From assembly GCA_945902775.1 (NCBI GenBank), contig CAMDMY010000028.1, positions 1 to 32,096 of the forward strand: 32,096 bases of DNA. The letters are read 5' to 3'. Both the position numbers and the translations under genes were made by a program. Shown here one piece after another: positions 16,904 through 24,466 of the stretch. Within the stretch, counting starts at the first letter, position 1; every line of letters starts with the position of its first letter. The notes below the pieces were generated by a model. It searched no databases. It saw only the letters and a list, made by a program, of their open reading frames with translations, and had not been told where the DNA came from. The stretch is from Chryseobacterium gleum. GTDB taxonomy: Bacteria; Bacteroidota; Bacteroidia; Flavobacteriales_D; Crocinitomicaceae.

Positions 16904-16942
16904 TGGATCAAAAAAAAAATATTTTATTTTTTTTTTGATCCA
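16904..16942. repeat. Perfect 16-bp AT-rich inverted repeat
   Basis: TGGATC plus ten A (16904-16919) is followed by the seven bases TATTTTA, then ten T plus GATCCA (16927-16942). The stem is perfect. It ends two bases before the GGTTACC element at 16945. It could act as a terminator in either direction, though no upstream plus-strand gene is visible; a cruciform or regulatory site is also possible. Confidence 0.65.
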
Positions 16943-16944
16943 AC

Positions 16945-16989
16945 GGTTACCTTTTTAAACTTCAACTATTAATTGGTATAAACAATTAA
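16945..16989 (+). promoter_or_regulatory. Shared upstream element, copy 1 (before 84-aa gene)
   Basis: GGTTACCTTTTT, eight free bases, ACTATTAATT, one free base, then GTATAAACAATTAA, ending 11 bases before ATG 17001. The same arrangement with the same spacing precedes the gene at 24775 on the other strand. GGTTACC and TATTAAT lie about 15 bases apart, a spacing expected for an ECF-sigma promoter, and there is no TAnnTTTG box. Recognition by the sigma factor encoded at 17854 is inferred. Confidence 0.6.
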
Positions 16990-17000
16990 AAACTAAAAAA

Positions 17001-17255
17001 ATGAAACAGTACAGTCAAGAAGATTCAGAGTACATCAGCAATGGACATTATGAAATCGATGGAGTAGAGTATATGTCAATTTGGACATATAAAAACAAAA
17101 AGCACGTAGGAGATAATTCTACTCAAACAAATGCAAGTGAGGCAAGAATATTTGCAAATAAAGGTTTTTCTTGTATAAGTACCAAACCTGATTTTGGCAA
17201 TTTCGCACAAATTTATGTTTATCCAGTAAGTGATTTAGATAGCTATTATTTATAA
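17001..17255 (+). CDS. Small hypothetical protein (84 aa)
   Basis: An 84-residue soluble protein with no signal peptide, rich in Tyr, Ser and Asn (NGHYEIDGVEYMSIWTYKNK). The sequence suggests a small alpha/beta fold: two strands at the start, a helix around NASEARIFANKGF and a final strand FAQIYVYPVSDL. Family not recognised. It is preceded at 11 bases by the shared upstream element and followed by a terminator, so it is a single-gene unit. That makes it a likely direct target of whatever regulator reads that element. Confidence 0.65.
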   Translation: MKQYSQEDSEYISNGHYEIDGVEYMSIWTYKNKKHVGDNSTQTNASEARIFANKGFSCISTKPDFGNFAQIYVYPVSDLDSYYL

Positions 17256-17280
17256 ATAACTCTTTAAAAACCGATCCACC

Positions 17281-17316
17281 AAAGACTGATTCAAATTGGG
17301 TCAGTCTTTTAATTTT
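17281..17316 (+). terminator. Intrinsic terminator after 84-aa gene
   Basis: AAAGACTGA (17281-17289), an 11-base loop, TCAGTCTTT (17301-17309), then TAATTTTT. A nine-base perfect stem with a T-rich tail. Confidence 0.8.
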
Positions 17317-17323
17317 TGTAAAA

Positions 17324-17776
17324 ATGAAAAATAAATTATTTTTAGTACTAATAATCATTACAAGTATTTGTAATATCTCATTTTCCCAATTTCAAGAAAA
17401 ATATCGAGTGACAGAGTTTAATGATAACGGAAAAGATTATAGTGAAGAAGCGGTAAAAAATGGGGTGACTTTGATTTTTTCTCAGAAAACAGAGACTTCT
17501 GATTTTTATTTTAAAAACTTATGGGCGAATAAAGGGTCCTTTTCTACAGGAAAGATTAAAGTTCTAGAAACAAAAATGTATGAAGAGACAGAAGAAACAA
17601 TAGCAGCTGAAATGACACTGTTTGATTGGAATTATTCAAACTCATATGATGATAATAAAGGGACTGCAAAAGTTCTTTTTATAAGATTTATTGAAGATAA
17701 AATAGAAAAATTCAAATGTGAAATTTATATTGAGTCTAGCGATGTGTTATTGAAATATTCAGGATATAAAATATGA
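17324..17776 (+). CDS. Secreted hypothetical protein (150 aa)
   Basis: A 150-residue protein with a Sec signal peptide (MKNKLFLVLIIITSICNISF, cleavage near SQF). The mature part looks like a small beta-rich domain with YRVTEFNDNGKDYSEEAVKN and VTLIFSQKTETSDFYFKNLW. It contains no cysteine pair or catalytic motif and the family is not recognised. It starts right after a terminator and lies 77 bp before the sigma factor gene on the same strand. It may be an envelope protein under the same control, but no shared motif precedes it. Confidence 0.6.
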   Translation: MKNKLFLVLIIITSICNISFSQFQEKYRVTEFNDNGKDYSEEAVKNGVTLIFSQKTETSDFYFKNLWANKGSFSTGKIKVLETKMYEETEETIAAEMTLFDWNYSNSYDDNKGTAKVLFIRFIEDKIEKFKCEIYIESSDVLLKYSGYKI

Positions 17777-17853
17777 AAGCATTTTAAAACTAATATCCTA
17801 AGTTAAATAATAAAAAACACTATTTTTAGCATTCATAAAACATATTTACAATT

Positions 17854-18417
17854 ATGGATGATCAAACAATACTTAAAAATCTTCGAAAAGATGTAAAATA
17901 TTTAGACCAAGTATATTTACAAAACAAAGAGTATTGTTTGAATTTTATGAAACGAAAACATCAAGATTTTGAGGCTATAAAAGATATTTATCAAGATGCT
18001 GTTATCGTTTTTTATGAAAAAGCTTTAGATGAAAATTTTAATTTAACATGCTCAATCCAAACATATTTAAATTCAATCTGCCATTTTCAAGTATTGAATA
18101 GATTTAAGAAAGATTCAAAAATGACTTCACTTTCAGATGATATTCGGCCTGATATTAATGATTGGTTAGAGCCAGTTGAAATAGAAAATGAAACCAAACA
18201 TTCAGCAATTGAAAGTGCATTGCAAGAAATGAAGCGAGCAGGAGGAAACTGTTTTGAAATATTAAGTCGATATTTTTATCAAAAACAATCAATGGAAGAA
18301 ATTGCCATTGCAATGAATTACACCAATAGTGATAATGTCAAAAATCAAAAATCGCGCTGTCAAAAGCGATTAAAGGAAATGACTTTTACAAACTTAATAG
18401 TAGTTGCAAATGATTAA
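17854..18417 (+). CDS. ECF-type sigma factor
   Basis: A 187-residue sigma-70 family protein with only regions 2 and 4, as in ECF sigma factors. Region 2 covers about residues 15-90 (MKRKHQDFEAIKDIYQDAVI, then TYLNSICHFQVLNRFKK), and the linker is acidic (SDDIRPDINDWLEPVEIENE). Region 4 (about 115-180) has a helix-turn-helix around SMEEIAIAMNYTNSDNVKNQ, followed by KSRCQKRLKEM. It directs RNA polymerase to a special set of promoters. The next gene overlaps its stop and encodes a membrane protein, the usual place for an anti-sigma factor. A weak TATTTTTA lies 25 bp upstream of the start. A good candidate promoter for its targets is the GGTTACC element at 16945 and 24831. The fold is secure; target and signal are inferred. 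Confidence 0.85.
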   Translation: MDDQTILKNLRKDVKYLDQVYLQNKEYCLNFMKRKHQDFEAIKDIYQDAVIVFYEKALDENFNLTCSIQTYLNSICHFQVLNRFKKDSKMTSLSDDIRPDINDWLEPVEIENETKHSAIESALQEMKRAGGNCFEILSRYFYQKQSMEEIAIAMNYTNSDNVKNQKSRCQKRLKEMTFTNLIVVAND

Positions 18418-19555
18418 TTCTAATCAAATTTTTGAAGAATTAGTAAAAAAATACTTTCCAAGTACTAATTTACTAAACGAGATAAGAAAAAATCAATCTT
18501 TTTCTCGTAAGTTACTTTTAGATTTGATTGATTTCGGTGTTGAAAAAATCAACTTGCAATTAAAAGAAAAAGAAATTTTAGAGGAAATAACAAATGAATT
18601 TTTAAATGAATTACTTTTTGATTTAGCAAGTTCATTTGATGAAAATAAAGATGAAACAATCCAACATTTAATCGCTCAAAACAATTTACAGTTCAAAGAT
18701 AATTTAGCATTTATAAACGATTCAAGTTTAGTTATCGTTAAATTAGAAAGAGAAAATTTAAAGAATAGATTTAATGAGCTTGATCTAGATAATGAATTAG
18801 AATTAACAGATAAAGAAATAGAAAATACGATTAAAACTGTTGAAAGAGCCGATTTAAAAGTTAATTTCAATAGATTAGAAGAAAAGGTTGAAAATCATAC
18901 AGTGAAAATTTTTAGACTTTCAACAGTATTAAAATATGCAGCCATATTTTTAATAGTACCATTTAGTATTATAGCCATTTATATCAATAATAAATCGAAT
19001 CAAGTTACGGTAGCGAAAAACCATAATTCAAAAAGAGAAATACCAGTAGTTAAAGATTCTTCTAGAATTATAAAGAATGAAAATGAAATTAATTTTTCAA
19101 TGCCAATTGCTAAAACGATAAGTTTTAAAATTAAGCCTATTGAAGAAGAGTCCTTTGGTTATGCATCATCGAATAAAGAAGTAAAAGTAAATGTGGTTAA
19201 TCTTGCTTCACAAATTGAAAAAATGAACAATGATTGGAAAAGTTTAAGATTCAAGTTTTCAAAACAGGAGCTAGAATTAAAGAAAATTGATAATTATTAT
19301 AATTCAAAAATAGATTCAATTGTTAAGTTGAATAAGAATTTCACTTTTAATGAAAAAGAATCTATTTTGACATTGTTTATGATTGATAAATTCGAAATAG
19401 ATAAAGTTTCTATTTTTAATAAAAATGAAACCTTGAAAAATACAATATTGAAAATAAATGTTGGTTATTTTGAACTTAAATCAATCAAAAATCCTACAAC
19501 TTTAAAAGAAATTAGAGATGTTGAAATAATTGATTATTGTGAAAGTATAGAGTAG
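18410..19555 (+). CDS. Putative membrane anti-sigma factor
   Basis: A 381-residue protein from ATG 18410, overlapping the sigma gene by 8 bases (a TTG at 18404 is less likely). Residues 1-170 are charged and helical (coiled-coil-like LQLKEKEILEEITNEFLNEL) with no signal peptide. One membrane helix lies at about 175-192 (YAAIFLIVPFSIIAIYI), and the last 190 residues are polar and would lie in the periplasm. This topology, with a cytoplasmic sigma-binding part and a periplasmic sensor part, is that of a transmembrane anti-sigma factor, and the gene sits directly after the sigma gene. No canonical ASD or zinc motif was found, so sequence homology is not shown. Proteolysis of the periplasmic part would be the expected signal. 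The role is inferred from position and topology. Confidence 0.65.
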   Translation: MINSNQIFEELVKKYFPSTNLLNEIRKNQSFSRKLLLDLIDFGVEKINLQLKEKEILEEITNEFLNELLFDLASSFDENKDETIQHLIAQNNLQFKDNLAFINDSSLVIVKLERENLKNRFNELDLDNELELTDKEIENTIKTVERADLKVNFNRLEEKVENHTVKIFRLSTVLKYAAIFLIVPFSIIAIYINNKSNQVTVAKNHNSKREIPVVKDSSRIIKNENEINFSMPIAKTISFKIKPIEEESFGYASSNKEVKVNVVNLASQIEKMNNDWKSLRFKFSKQELELKKIDNYYNSKIDSIVKLNKNFTFNEKESILTLFMIDKFEIDKVSIFNKNETLKNTILKINVGYFELKSIKNPTTLKEIRDVEIIDYCESIE

Positions 19556-19707
19556 TTTAAATTTAGATACATTCGTTCTGCTAAATTTTCAATGTCATTT
19601 ATTCTGGCTAATTCGTTTATCCAATTGGTAGGTATATTCTCAAATCCATACAAAAGTCCTGCAAGACCACTTGTAACAGCTGCAGTAGTGTCTGAATCAG
19701 GTCCGGA
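19534..19707 (-). pseudogene. C-terminal remnant of ADP-ribosylglycohydrolase
   Basis: On the minus strand an open frame reads SGPDSDTTAAVTSGLAGLLY then GFENIPTNWINELARIN and stops at TAA 19536-19534. The DSDT motif plus Ala/Gly-rich helix and the IP..W..L tail match the end of the ADP-ribosylglycohydrolase (DraG/ARH) family, in which these acidic residues bind Mg. Only about 57 residues survive. The frame is cut at about 19707 where transposase sequence begins, and no start exists. Its stop overlaps the end of the convergent anti-sigma gene by 22 bases, so the pair was convergent before the break. Confidence 0.75.
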
Positions 19708-19710
19708 CGA

Positions 19711-20334
19711 AAAGAAGTTTTGGGTTTATGGTTGGGTAAAAATGAATCTTCCGCGTTATAGATGACTGTTTTAACTGATATTAAAGCACGAGGAGTAAAT
19801 GATATTTTGATTACTGCAACGGATAATCTAAATGGTTTTACTCAGACTATTCAAAGTGTATTTCCGCAATCTACAAAGCAAATATGTGTAGTTCATCAAA
19901 TACGAAATGCAAGTAAATATGTAGTTTGGAAAGATAAAAAAGAATTTGCAAAAGATATGAGAGAAATTTATACCGCTCCTAACAAAAAAGCAGCAGAACT
20001 TGCTTTAAATGACTTAGAAAAAAAAAGGTCTTCCAAATACTCATACGCTATTAAAAGTTGGAGAGAAAACTGGGATGAATTAACCGCTTTCTTTGATTTC
20101 CCTCTAGAAATCAGGCGAATAATTTATACAACAAATCTGATTGAAAATCTAAATGGAAAAATCAGAAAATACACGAAAAATAAACTATCATTTCCTACAG
20201 ATGATGCAGTTATGAAATCAACTTTTTTAGCTTTGAGTGAAGCAACAAAAAAATGGACCATGCCAATTAGAGATTGGGGCATGATCCATAATCAATTTTT
20301 AATTATTTTTGAGGAAAGAATAAGTAGGTATTGA
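19711..20334 (+). pseudogene. IS256-family transposase, 5'-truncated with amber stop
   Basis: The frame begins mid-protein at KEVLGLWLGKNESSAL, meets TAG at 19759-19761, and continues [20 protein letters not shown] to the natural stop at 20334. In IS256-family (mutator-type) transposases this region reads ...ES..fW..vl.dlk.RGv, so the TAG replaces a Trp codon. The remaining 190 residues carry the second catalytic Asp (ATDNLNGF) and the last catalytic Glu ([17 protein letters not shown]). The N-terminal half with the first Asp is missing. The downstream frame from ATG 19762 could be translated but would lack the first acidic residue. The copy is dead. Confidence 0.85.
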
Positions 20335-20375
20335 AAATAACTTTTTTCTATTTACACACTTTTCGGGATAGTGTC
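19711..20375 (+). mobile_element. IS256-type element remnant with right end
   Basis: The 3' half of the transposase is followed by the element's right end (TTACACACTTTTCGGGATAG then TGTC, 20352-20375). The left part is missing; the transposase sequence fuses directly to the ADP-ribosylglycohydrolase remnant at about 19708. A related 24-base end occurs at 3373-3396 in the same orientation. The remnant divides the plus-strand sigma region from the minus-strand gene cluster. Confidence 0.7.
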
Positions 20376-20425
20376 CGACTTTACCCTATTCTTTTTAAAT
20401 CACCAATTTTTATTTGAAGCTATCA

Positions 20426-21493
20426 TCAGTTATCACCGACATATATCCCATCTGTAAATTCAGTTTCAATTAATGGTTTTTGTTTTTGATTCCCAATATA
20501 TTGAGTAGTAATAGTCTTTCTTAAAAGATGTCCTTTACCATCAGAGTTATCTCTTAAATCAAGTGTTACTTCAATTTTTTTATCTAAAACCAATTTTTTA
20601 CCAACCCATTTCATTTCATTTGAAGAAGAGTAAGCTGCTCCAGATCTATATGAAAATGATATTCTTTTATTTTTTAAATCATTATAAATACATTCATTTG
20701 ATAATACCTCTGAATATTCAAATTTATTTTTTACTGGATTAAATAACCAAATTTCAAAAACGCCATCTCCACCACAAGAAGAACCTCCGTGATCCAAAAA
20801 TAGACTTATATCTTCATAGCCATCAAAATTCCAATCTTCAAATTCTAAAATTCCATTCGTAGAGTTTAATTTTATTGTTTGAAAATGTTTAGATTTTTCG
20901 TAGATACTTAATTCAACAAGTGAAATGGATGTGGAATAATCTTTTCCATAATGCATTTTTAATTGTTCTTTGATTATCAGTTCATTTCTTTTATTAGTAA
21001 TATTTTTAAGAATATGTGTATTAGCCATATCTTGTATAAAGAACAAACTTTTTTCAGAATTGTATACCCAAGTTTCAAAAGGAAATGTCTTTGTAGAATC
21101 TTTGTATTCTAAACACAAAACTTTAATATTTCGATTGGCACGATGGTTAAAAACCCAAGTAACAAATCCTTTTTTACACATTTTATTTTTAGGTTTAATA
21201 CGTTGAGTAAGTGTATCATTTGTTTTTATCTCAATCTCTTTTAAAAACTTGTTTTCTTGTTCATTATAATAGATGAATTTATATTTTAGTTTTATAGACC
21301 TTCCCGAAAAATCGAACTGATCTTCAAAAAAGGAAACTCTATCAATTGGATATTGGGCCAATTTATCAATACTATCTTTGAATTCTTTAGATGTGTTTTT
21401 CAAAAAGTGATGAATCGGTTTCTCTTCTTTCTTTTCTTCGCAACAAGTAAACAAAGTGAAAATTGTTATTATTAAAATTAGTATTTGTCCCAT
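20426..21493 (-). CDS. Lipoprotein with FG-GAP-like calcium-type motif (paralogue 1)
   Basis: A 355-residue protein with a lipoprotein signal (MGQILILIITIFTLFTCC, lipid at a Cys followed by EEKKEE). The C-terminal half has DWNFDGYEDISLFLDHG then SCGGDGVFEIWLFNPVKN, a D-x-D-G-x-x-D loop as in XAC2610-like and VCBS/FG-GAP proteins. A charged region near the N terminus and the motif FSYRSGAAYSSSNEMKW follow the same pattern as the next gene. Its ATG overlaps the stop of the paralogue at 21478. The function of this family is not known; the loop would fit Ca binding. It is the last gene of the minus cluster, 50 bp before the IS remnant. The family call is moderate. Confidence 0.65.
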   Translation of the reverse strand: MGQILILIITIFTLFTCCEEKKEEKPIHHFLKNTSKEFKDSIDKLAQYPIDRVSFFEDQFDFSGRSIKLKYKFIYYNEQENKFLKEIEIKTNDTLTQRIKPKNKMCKKGFVTWVFNHRANRNIKVLCLEYKDSTKTFPFETWVYNSEKSLFFIQDMANTHILKNITNKRNELIIKEQLKMHYGKDYSTSISLVELSIYEKSKHFQTIKLNSTNGILEFEDWNFDGYEDISLFLDHGGSSCGGDGVFEIWLFNPVKNKFEYSEVLSNECIYNDLKNKRISFSYRSGAAYSSSNEMKWVGKKLVLDKKIEVTLDLRDNSDGKGHLLRKTITTQYIGNQKQKPLIETEFTDGIYVGDN

Positions 21494-22107
21494 AATCCCA
21501 TTTTGTCTTGAATTGTGTCTATTTTTTCTATTATTTTTCCACCTATCATTTTAGAAGATTTTACCCTAACCAATTTATCTGGTAATCTGGTTAAATTTAA
21601 TCCTTTTTCAAATACCAATTTGTTGTTTACATATTCCATCGTGTCCCTATTTTTAATATCGCATCCTGAAGAAAAAGTAAAAACAACTCGTTGATGAATT
21701 GAATCTATTTGAAGGTAATTCTCTAATAATTCTTTATTTAAAATGAATCTGTTTTTAACCTTGTCATAGTTATAAACTTCATAAGTTACCCCTGCAGAAC
21801 CTGAAGGATTACGAATGGATACATCTTTAAAACCATCAAAATTCCAGTCAATTAATTCAAATTCTTCTGGTAATGGAGCTTTCAATTTTATTGTTTGAAA
21901 TACTTTATTACCTGATTTTACAATTATAGAATTTTTCCTTAATCTGTCTAATTTTGGAATGAACTCTAATTTTCCAACACTATTTACATATTCAGCATAC
22001 AATGTTGGCCTATCTTTTTGTTCTATTGTGTGTGCTTTTTCTTTTTTCTTTTCTTCACTACAGGAAAAAAATGTAAATAATAAGGCTAATAGAATTAATT
22101 TATTCAT
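21478..22107 (-). CDS. Lipoprotein with FG-GAP-like motif (paralogue 2)
   Basis: A 209-residue lipoprotein (signal MNKLILLALLFTFFSC, Cys then SEEKKKEK). The conserved core IDWNFDGFKDVSIRNPSG, followed by VYNYDKVKNRFILNKEL and a Cys in FTFSSGCDIKNRDTMEYV, resembles the longer downstream protein (IDWNFDGF versus EDWNFDGY; YDKVKNRF versus FNPVKNKF; the FSSG/FSYRSG motif). The two genes therefore look like a diverged pair. The gene overlaps its neighbour by 16 bases and starts 53 bp after the 166-aa gene. Role unknown; an outer-membrane or periplasmic lipoprotein is predicted. Confidence 0.65.
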   Translation of the reverse strand: MNKLILLALLFTFFSCSEEKKKEKAHTIEQKDRPTLYAEYVNSVGKLEFIPKLDRLRKNSIIVKSGNKVFQTIKLKAPLPEEFELIDWNFDGFKDVSIRNPSGSAGVTYEVYNYDKVKNRFILNKELLENYLQIDSIHQRVVFTFSSGCDIKNRDTMEYVNNKLVFEKGLNLTRLPDKLVRVKSSKMIGGKIIEKIDTIQDKMGLWDKY

Positions 22108-22159
22108 TTTTTAAAATTTTTTAAGTTATTATGATTTTTTTGATTAAAAGAATTTAATT

Positions 22160-22660
22160 TCACCCCATAACCATATAACAATGCTTTTCATACACATAAA
22201 GAATCTCTAAATCATTGTTTTTCCATTTTGCTTCAAAGCCTACAAGTCTTCTTTGTACACCTTGATTATAAAAATACCCAATATAATTTTCAATTAAATC
22301 TTTAACAAAGACAATTTCATCTTCTTGTATATCACTTGGTATTATATAGGCTGCTTCAGCAGGAAAATCATAATCATAATAAGTTCTCGTCCAATCATTT
22401 ATTAATGTGTATTTGTCTGAATCATATCTTTGATCTCTGAAATCATATATTTTAAATGGGATTCGAGTCTTATTATTTCTTAATTTACAATATTTACCTG
22501 TATAAACTCTAAATGGTTCAACTTTCCTATACAACAAGTGTTTATTTTCTTTTTTTGCATTTCCAATAGCATCTATACCGCGAACGGTTTCAATAATTCT
22601 AATATCGCTTTTTTCTACAATTTCTATTTTTTTCGATTTCCAAAAATTCCAAAAAGCCAT
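22160..22660 (-). CDS. Hypothetical protein (166 aa)
   Basis: A 166-residue protein from ATG 22660, three bases after the stop of the preceding gene; a TTG frame reaching to 22702 overlaps that gene and is less likely. Aromatic-rich start (MAFWNFWKSKK), then mostly alternating strands with charged residues (FRVYTGKYCKLRNNKTRIPF, NDWTRTYYDYDFPAEAAYII) and an acidic helix DEIVFVKDLIENYIGYFYNQ. No signal peptide, membrane helix or known motif. Small soluble proteins of this style are often immunity proteins, but nothing here proves that. Confidence 0.55.
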   Translation of the reverse strand: MAFWNFWKSKKIEIVEKSDIRIIETVRGIDAIGNAKKENKHLLYRKVEPFRVYTGKYCKLRNNKTRIPFKIYDFRDQRYDSDKYTLINDWTRTYYDYDFPAEAAYIIPSDIQEDEIVFVKDLIENYIGYFYNQGVQRRLVGFEAKWKNNDLEILYVYEKHCYMVMG

Positions 22661-22662
22661 AA

Positions 22663-22914
22663 TTAATAATTTAGGTTTAAATACGAGATTATTCTCAAAC
22701 AAATATTAGGATCCTTTTCAGCCAAATAAAGTACTTCATCATCTGATAAAAACTCTGTATCAATAACTGATTTATTGCAAATAGTACACATCCTTTTTAG
22801 GTCGTTATCGGTTTTATCCATTGTATCCCAGTCAGCTTTTTCTGGACAATTCATCTTCTTAATGAATTGTCCGTCATTTGTGAATATTTCTTTTGTGGTT
22901 AGATTGTATTTCAT
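22663..22914 (-). CDS. Small protein with CP and CxxC motifs
   Basis: An 83-residue protein: MKYNLTTKEIFTNDGQFIKK, then MNCPEKADW, RMCTICNKSVIDTEFL and a final DPNICLRII. Four cysteines in a CP-x(n)-CxxC-x(n)-C layout may bind a metal such as zinc. Proteins with this pattern (CP..W, C..C..V.DT..L) are widespread and small in Bacteroidota and, as far as I know, have no assigned function. It is followed at three bases by the 166-aa gene, so the two are probably coexpressed. Confidence 0.6.
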   Translation of the reverse strand: MKYNLTTKEIFTNDGQFIKKMNCPEKADWDTMDKTDNDLKRMCTICNKSVIDTEFLSDDEVLYLAEKDPNICLRIISYLNLNY

Positions 22915-22975
22915 TTTACTTTAAATATTAATTCTTTTCAAGATAGGAGCATTTCTAAATTCATTACTCATTAAA

Positions 22976-23482
22976 TCATTCATATAAATCCACTATTTCA
23001 GAAACTGTATCAAATGATTTTGATTTGTAATATCTCGATTCATTGTTTTCTGCAGAATAAAATTCAGGACCTGAAAAACTACCCATTATTGCGAAGACTA
23101 TTGTTTCAATACTGTTTTCCTTTAATCTTTCCATTTCAGAAGTTGTAAAGCTATATAAATTCAAACTTCTTTTATTTAATCGACTTCTTTTGTTTTTGTC
23201 TCCACATTTTATTTGAGAACCATCACTTAAATAGAGTGTTACAGTTCCTCCAATGTATTCTTTAAACGGCACTTCGATTGATAACAATAAACACCCTCCA
23301 TTTGGTGTTTTTCCTATAGAAACTTCTATCGCATCATTTACCCAATAGTTTGTTTTTAAAGCAAATGCCCATGTATTTGTTGATTTATATTTCGTATTAC
23401 CGCTGTAAATATAATTTTGAGCATTTATTTTACCGATAAGTAAAAGGAAACTAATTACTACTATTGGTTTTAAAGTTTTCAT
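22976..23482 (-). CDS. Secreted hypothetical protein (168 aa)
   Basis: A 168-residue protein with a Sec signal peptide (MKTLKPIVVISFLLLIGKIN, then AQ). The mature domain is beta-rich, with VSIGKTPNGGCLLLSIEVPF, VTLYLSDGSQIKCGDKNK and a C-terminal helix-strand SFTTSEMERLKENSIETIVF. Two cysteines could form a disulphide. I do not recognise the family. It is one of three consecutive secreted or envelope genes on this strand and probably sits in the periplasm. Confidence 0.6.
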   Translation of the reverse strand: MKTLKPIVVISFLLLIGKINAQNYIYSGNTKYKSTNTWAFALKTNYWVNDAIEVSIGKTPNGGCLLLSIEVPFKEYIGGTVTLYLSDGSQIKCGDKNKRSRLNKRSLNLYSFTTSEMERLKENSIETIVFAIMGSFSGPEFYSAENNESRYYKSKSFDTVSEIVDLYE

Positions 23483-23500
23483 TTTTGATTTTTATTTGTA

Positions 23501-23905
23501 TTAATTTTTAGTATTTGAGAATTGAAGTCCGTGTTCTCCATCACTGTCAATAAGCATAACTCCAATTTTAGGGTCTTCATATATTGAAAAAAAGAATTTA
23601 TTCCCAACTTCATCCAAAACGGTAATCACTTGATATTTAGCCCCTTTTTCATTTACATCGTTTTCGACATTAGAAATCTTTTTTAATAAAGTTTCAGTTT
23701 TTCCTGCTGGAAAGTATTTTACATCTCCATGTCCATTAACATTGATGACAAACGTGCTTTCTCCTTTTATCCAATCTCCCCATTCCATTTTTGTATTATC
23801 AAAAATTGTATAACTGTTAAAGTCCAATCTGAATTGTTCATACTCTTGACCAAATACTTTGAAAGTAGTTGTGAGTATCACAACAATAAAAATTATAGTT
23901 TTCAT
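23501..23905 (-). CDS. Secreted hypothetical protein (134 aa)
   Basis: A 134-residue protein with a signal peptide (MKTIIFIVVILTTTFKVFG, cleavage before QEYEQF). The mature part has short strands (FRLDFNSYTIFD, STFVINVNGHGDVKYFP), a small helix TETLLKKISN and an acidic end. No cysteine or catalytic motif and no known family. It lies 18 bp upstream of the 168-aa secreted gene and 10 bp downstream of the YbjN-like gene, consistent with one transcript. Confidence 0.6.
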   Translation of the reverse strand: MKTIIFIVVILTTTFKVFGQEYEQFRLDFNSYTIFDNTKMEWGDWIKGESTFVINVNGHGDVKYFPAGKTETLLKKISNVENDVNEKGAKYQVITVLDEVGNKFFFSIYEDPKIGVMLIDSDGEHGLQFSNTKN

Positions 23906-23915
23906 TTTCTAACAA

Positions 23916-24452
23916 TTAATTCCAAGATGGGTCTACCACTTTGTTCAGTTTAAACACTTCATTTTTTGCTTTTGAATTTGCATAGAGAATATTCATTATA
24001 CCTGGGATATATTCTTCCATTGCGTGAAATGTAAAAGATAAATTTTTTGTAAAAATATCTTCAGATTGAGGAAGTGAATCATCGTATATATAACTGATTA
24101 AATAAGTTAATTCTCCATTATCGAAATCCAAATCAAACTTTCCAATTCTCAAGTTGAAATTGATTCGTATTATATAATCAGCAATTTCTCTTCTTTTTAT
24201 TTCAGGTATTGTATTTAAACAAAAGTTCTTAATTTCTAAAATTCGTAAGGACTTGTTATTGGTAATAAAGCAATCAGTTTTTCCATAATTAAGATTAATA
24301 CCTAGATTTAAAACTGTTTCTTCCTCATCCGCTTTTAAAGTCCTAAAATTGTAAGATAAATTGTTTAATCCCCTGTAAATAATAGTCATCATTGATTTAT
24401 CTTTCATTTTCCAAAACTTTCGTTGAATAAACTGGATTATATTTTTCTTCAT
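23916..24452 (-). CDS. YbjN-like protein
   Basis: A 178-residue soluble protein. The segment EIADYIIRINFNLRIGKFDL, then NGELTYLISYIYDDSLPQS and MEEYIPGIMNILYANSKAKN, fits the YbjN/secretion-chaperone-like fold: a helix, LGxFxLD, an ExxY strand and a helix with YxPGIM. YbjN-type proteins are loosely linked to stress signalling and to chaperones of secreted effectors; the role in this organism is unknown. It follows the 102-aa secreted gene by about 14 bp, so it is likely under the shared upstream element. The fold call is moderate. Confidence 0.55.
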   Translation of the reverse strand: MKKNIIQFIQRKFWKMKDKSMMTIIYRGLNNLSYNFRTLKADEEETVLNLGINLNYGKTDCFITNNKSLRILEIKNFCLNTIPEIKRREIADYIIRINFNLRIGKFDLDFDNGELTYLISYIYDDSLPQSEDIFTKNLSFTFHAMEEYIPGIMNILYANSKAKNEVFKLNKVVDPSWN

Positions 24453-24466
24453 AACCGGTTAGTTTA

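Noticed and set aside
19762-20334. A functional transposase from ATG 19762
   Set aside because: It is only the second half of an IS256-family protein, with the first catalytic Asp missing and an amber codon at its start.
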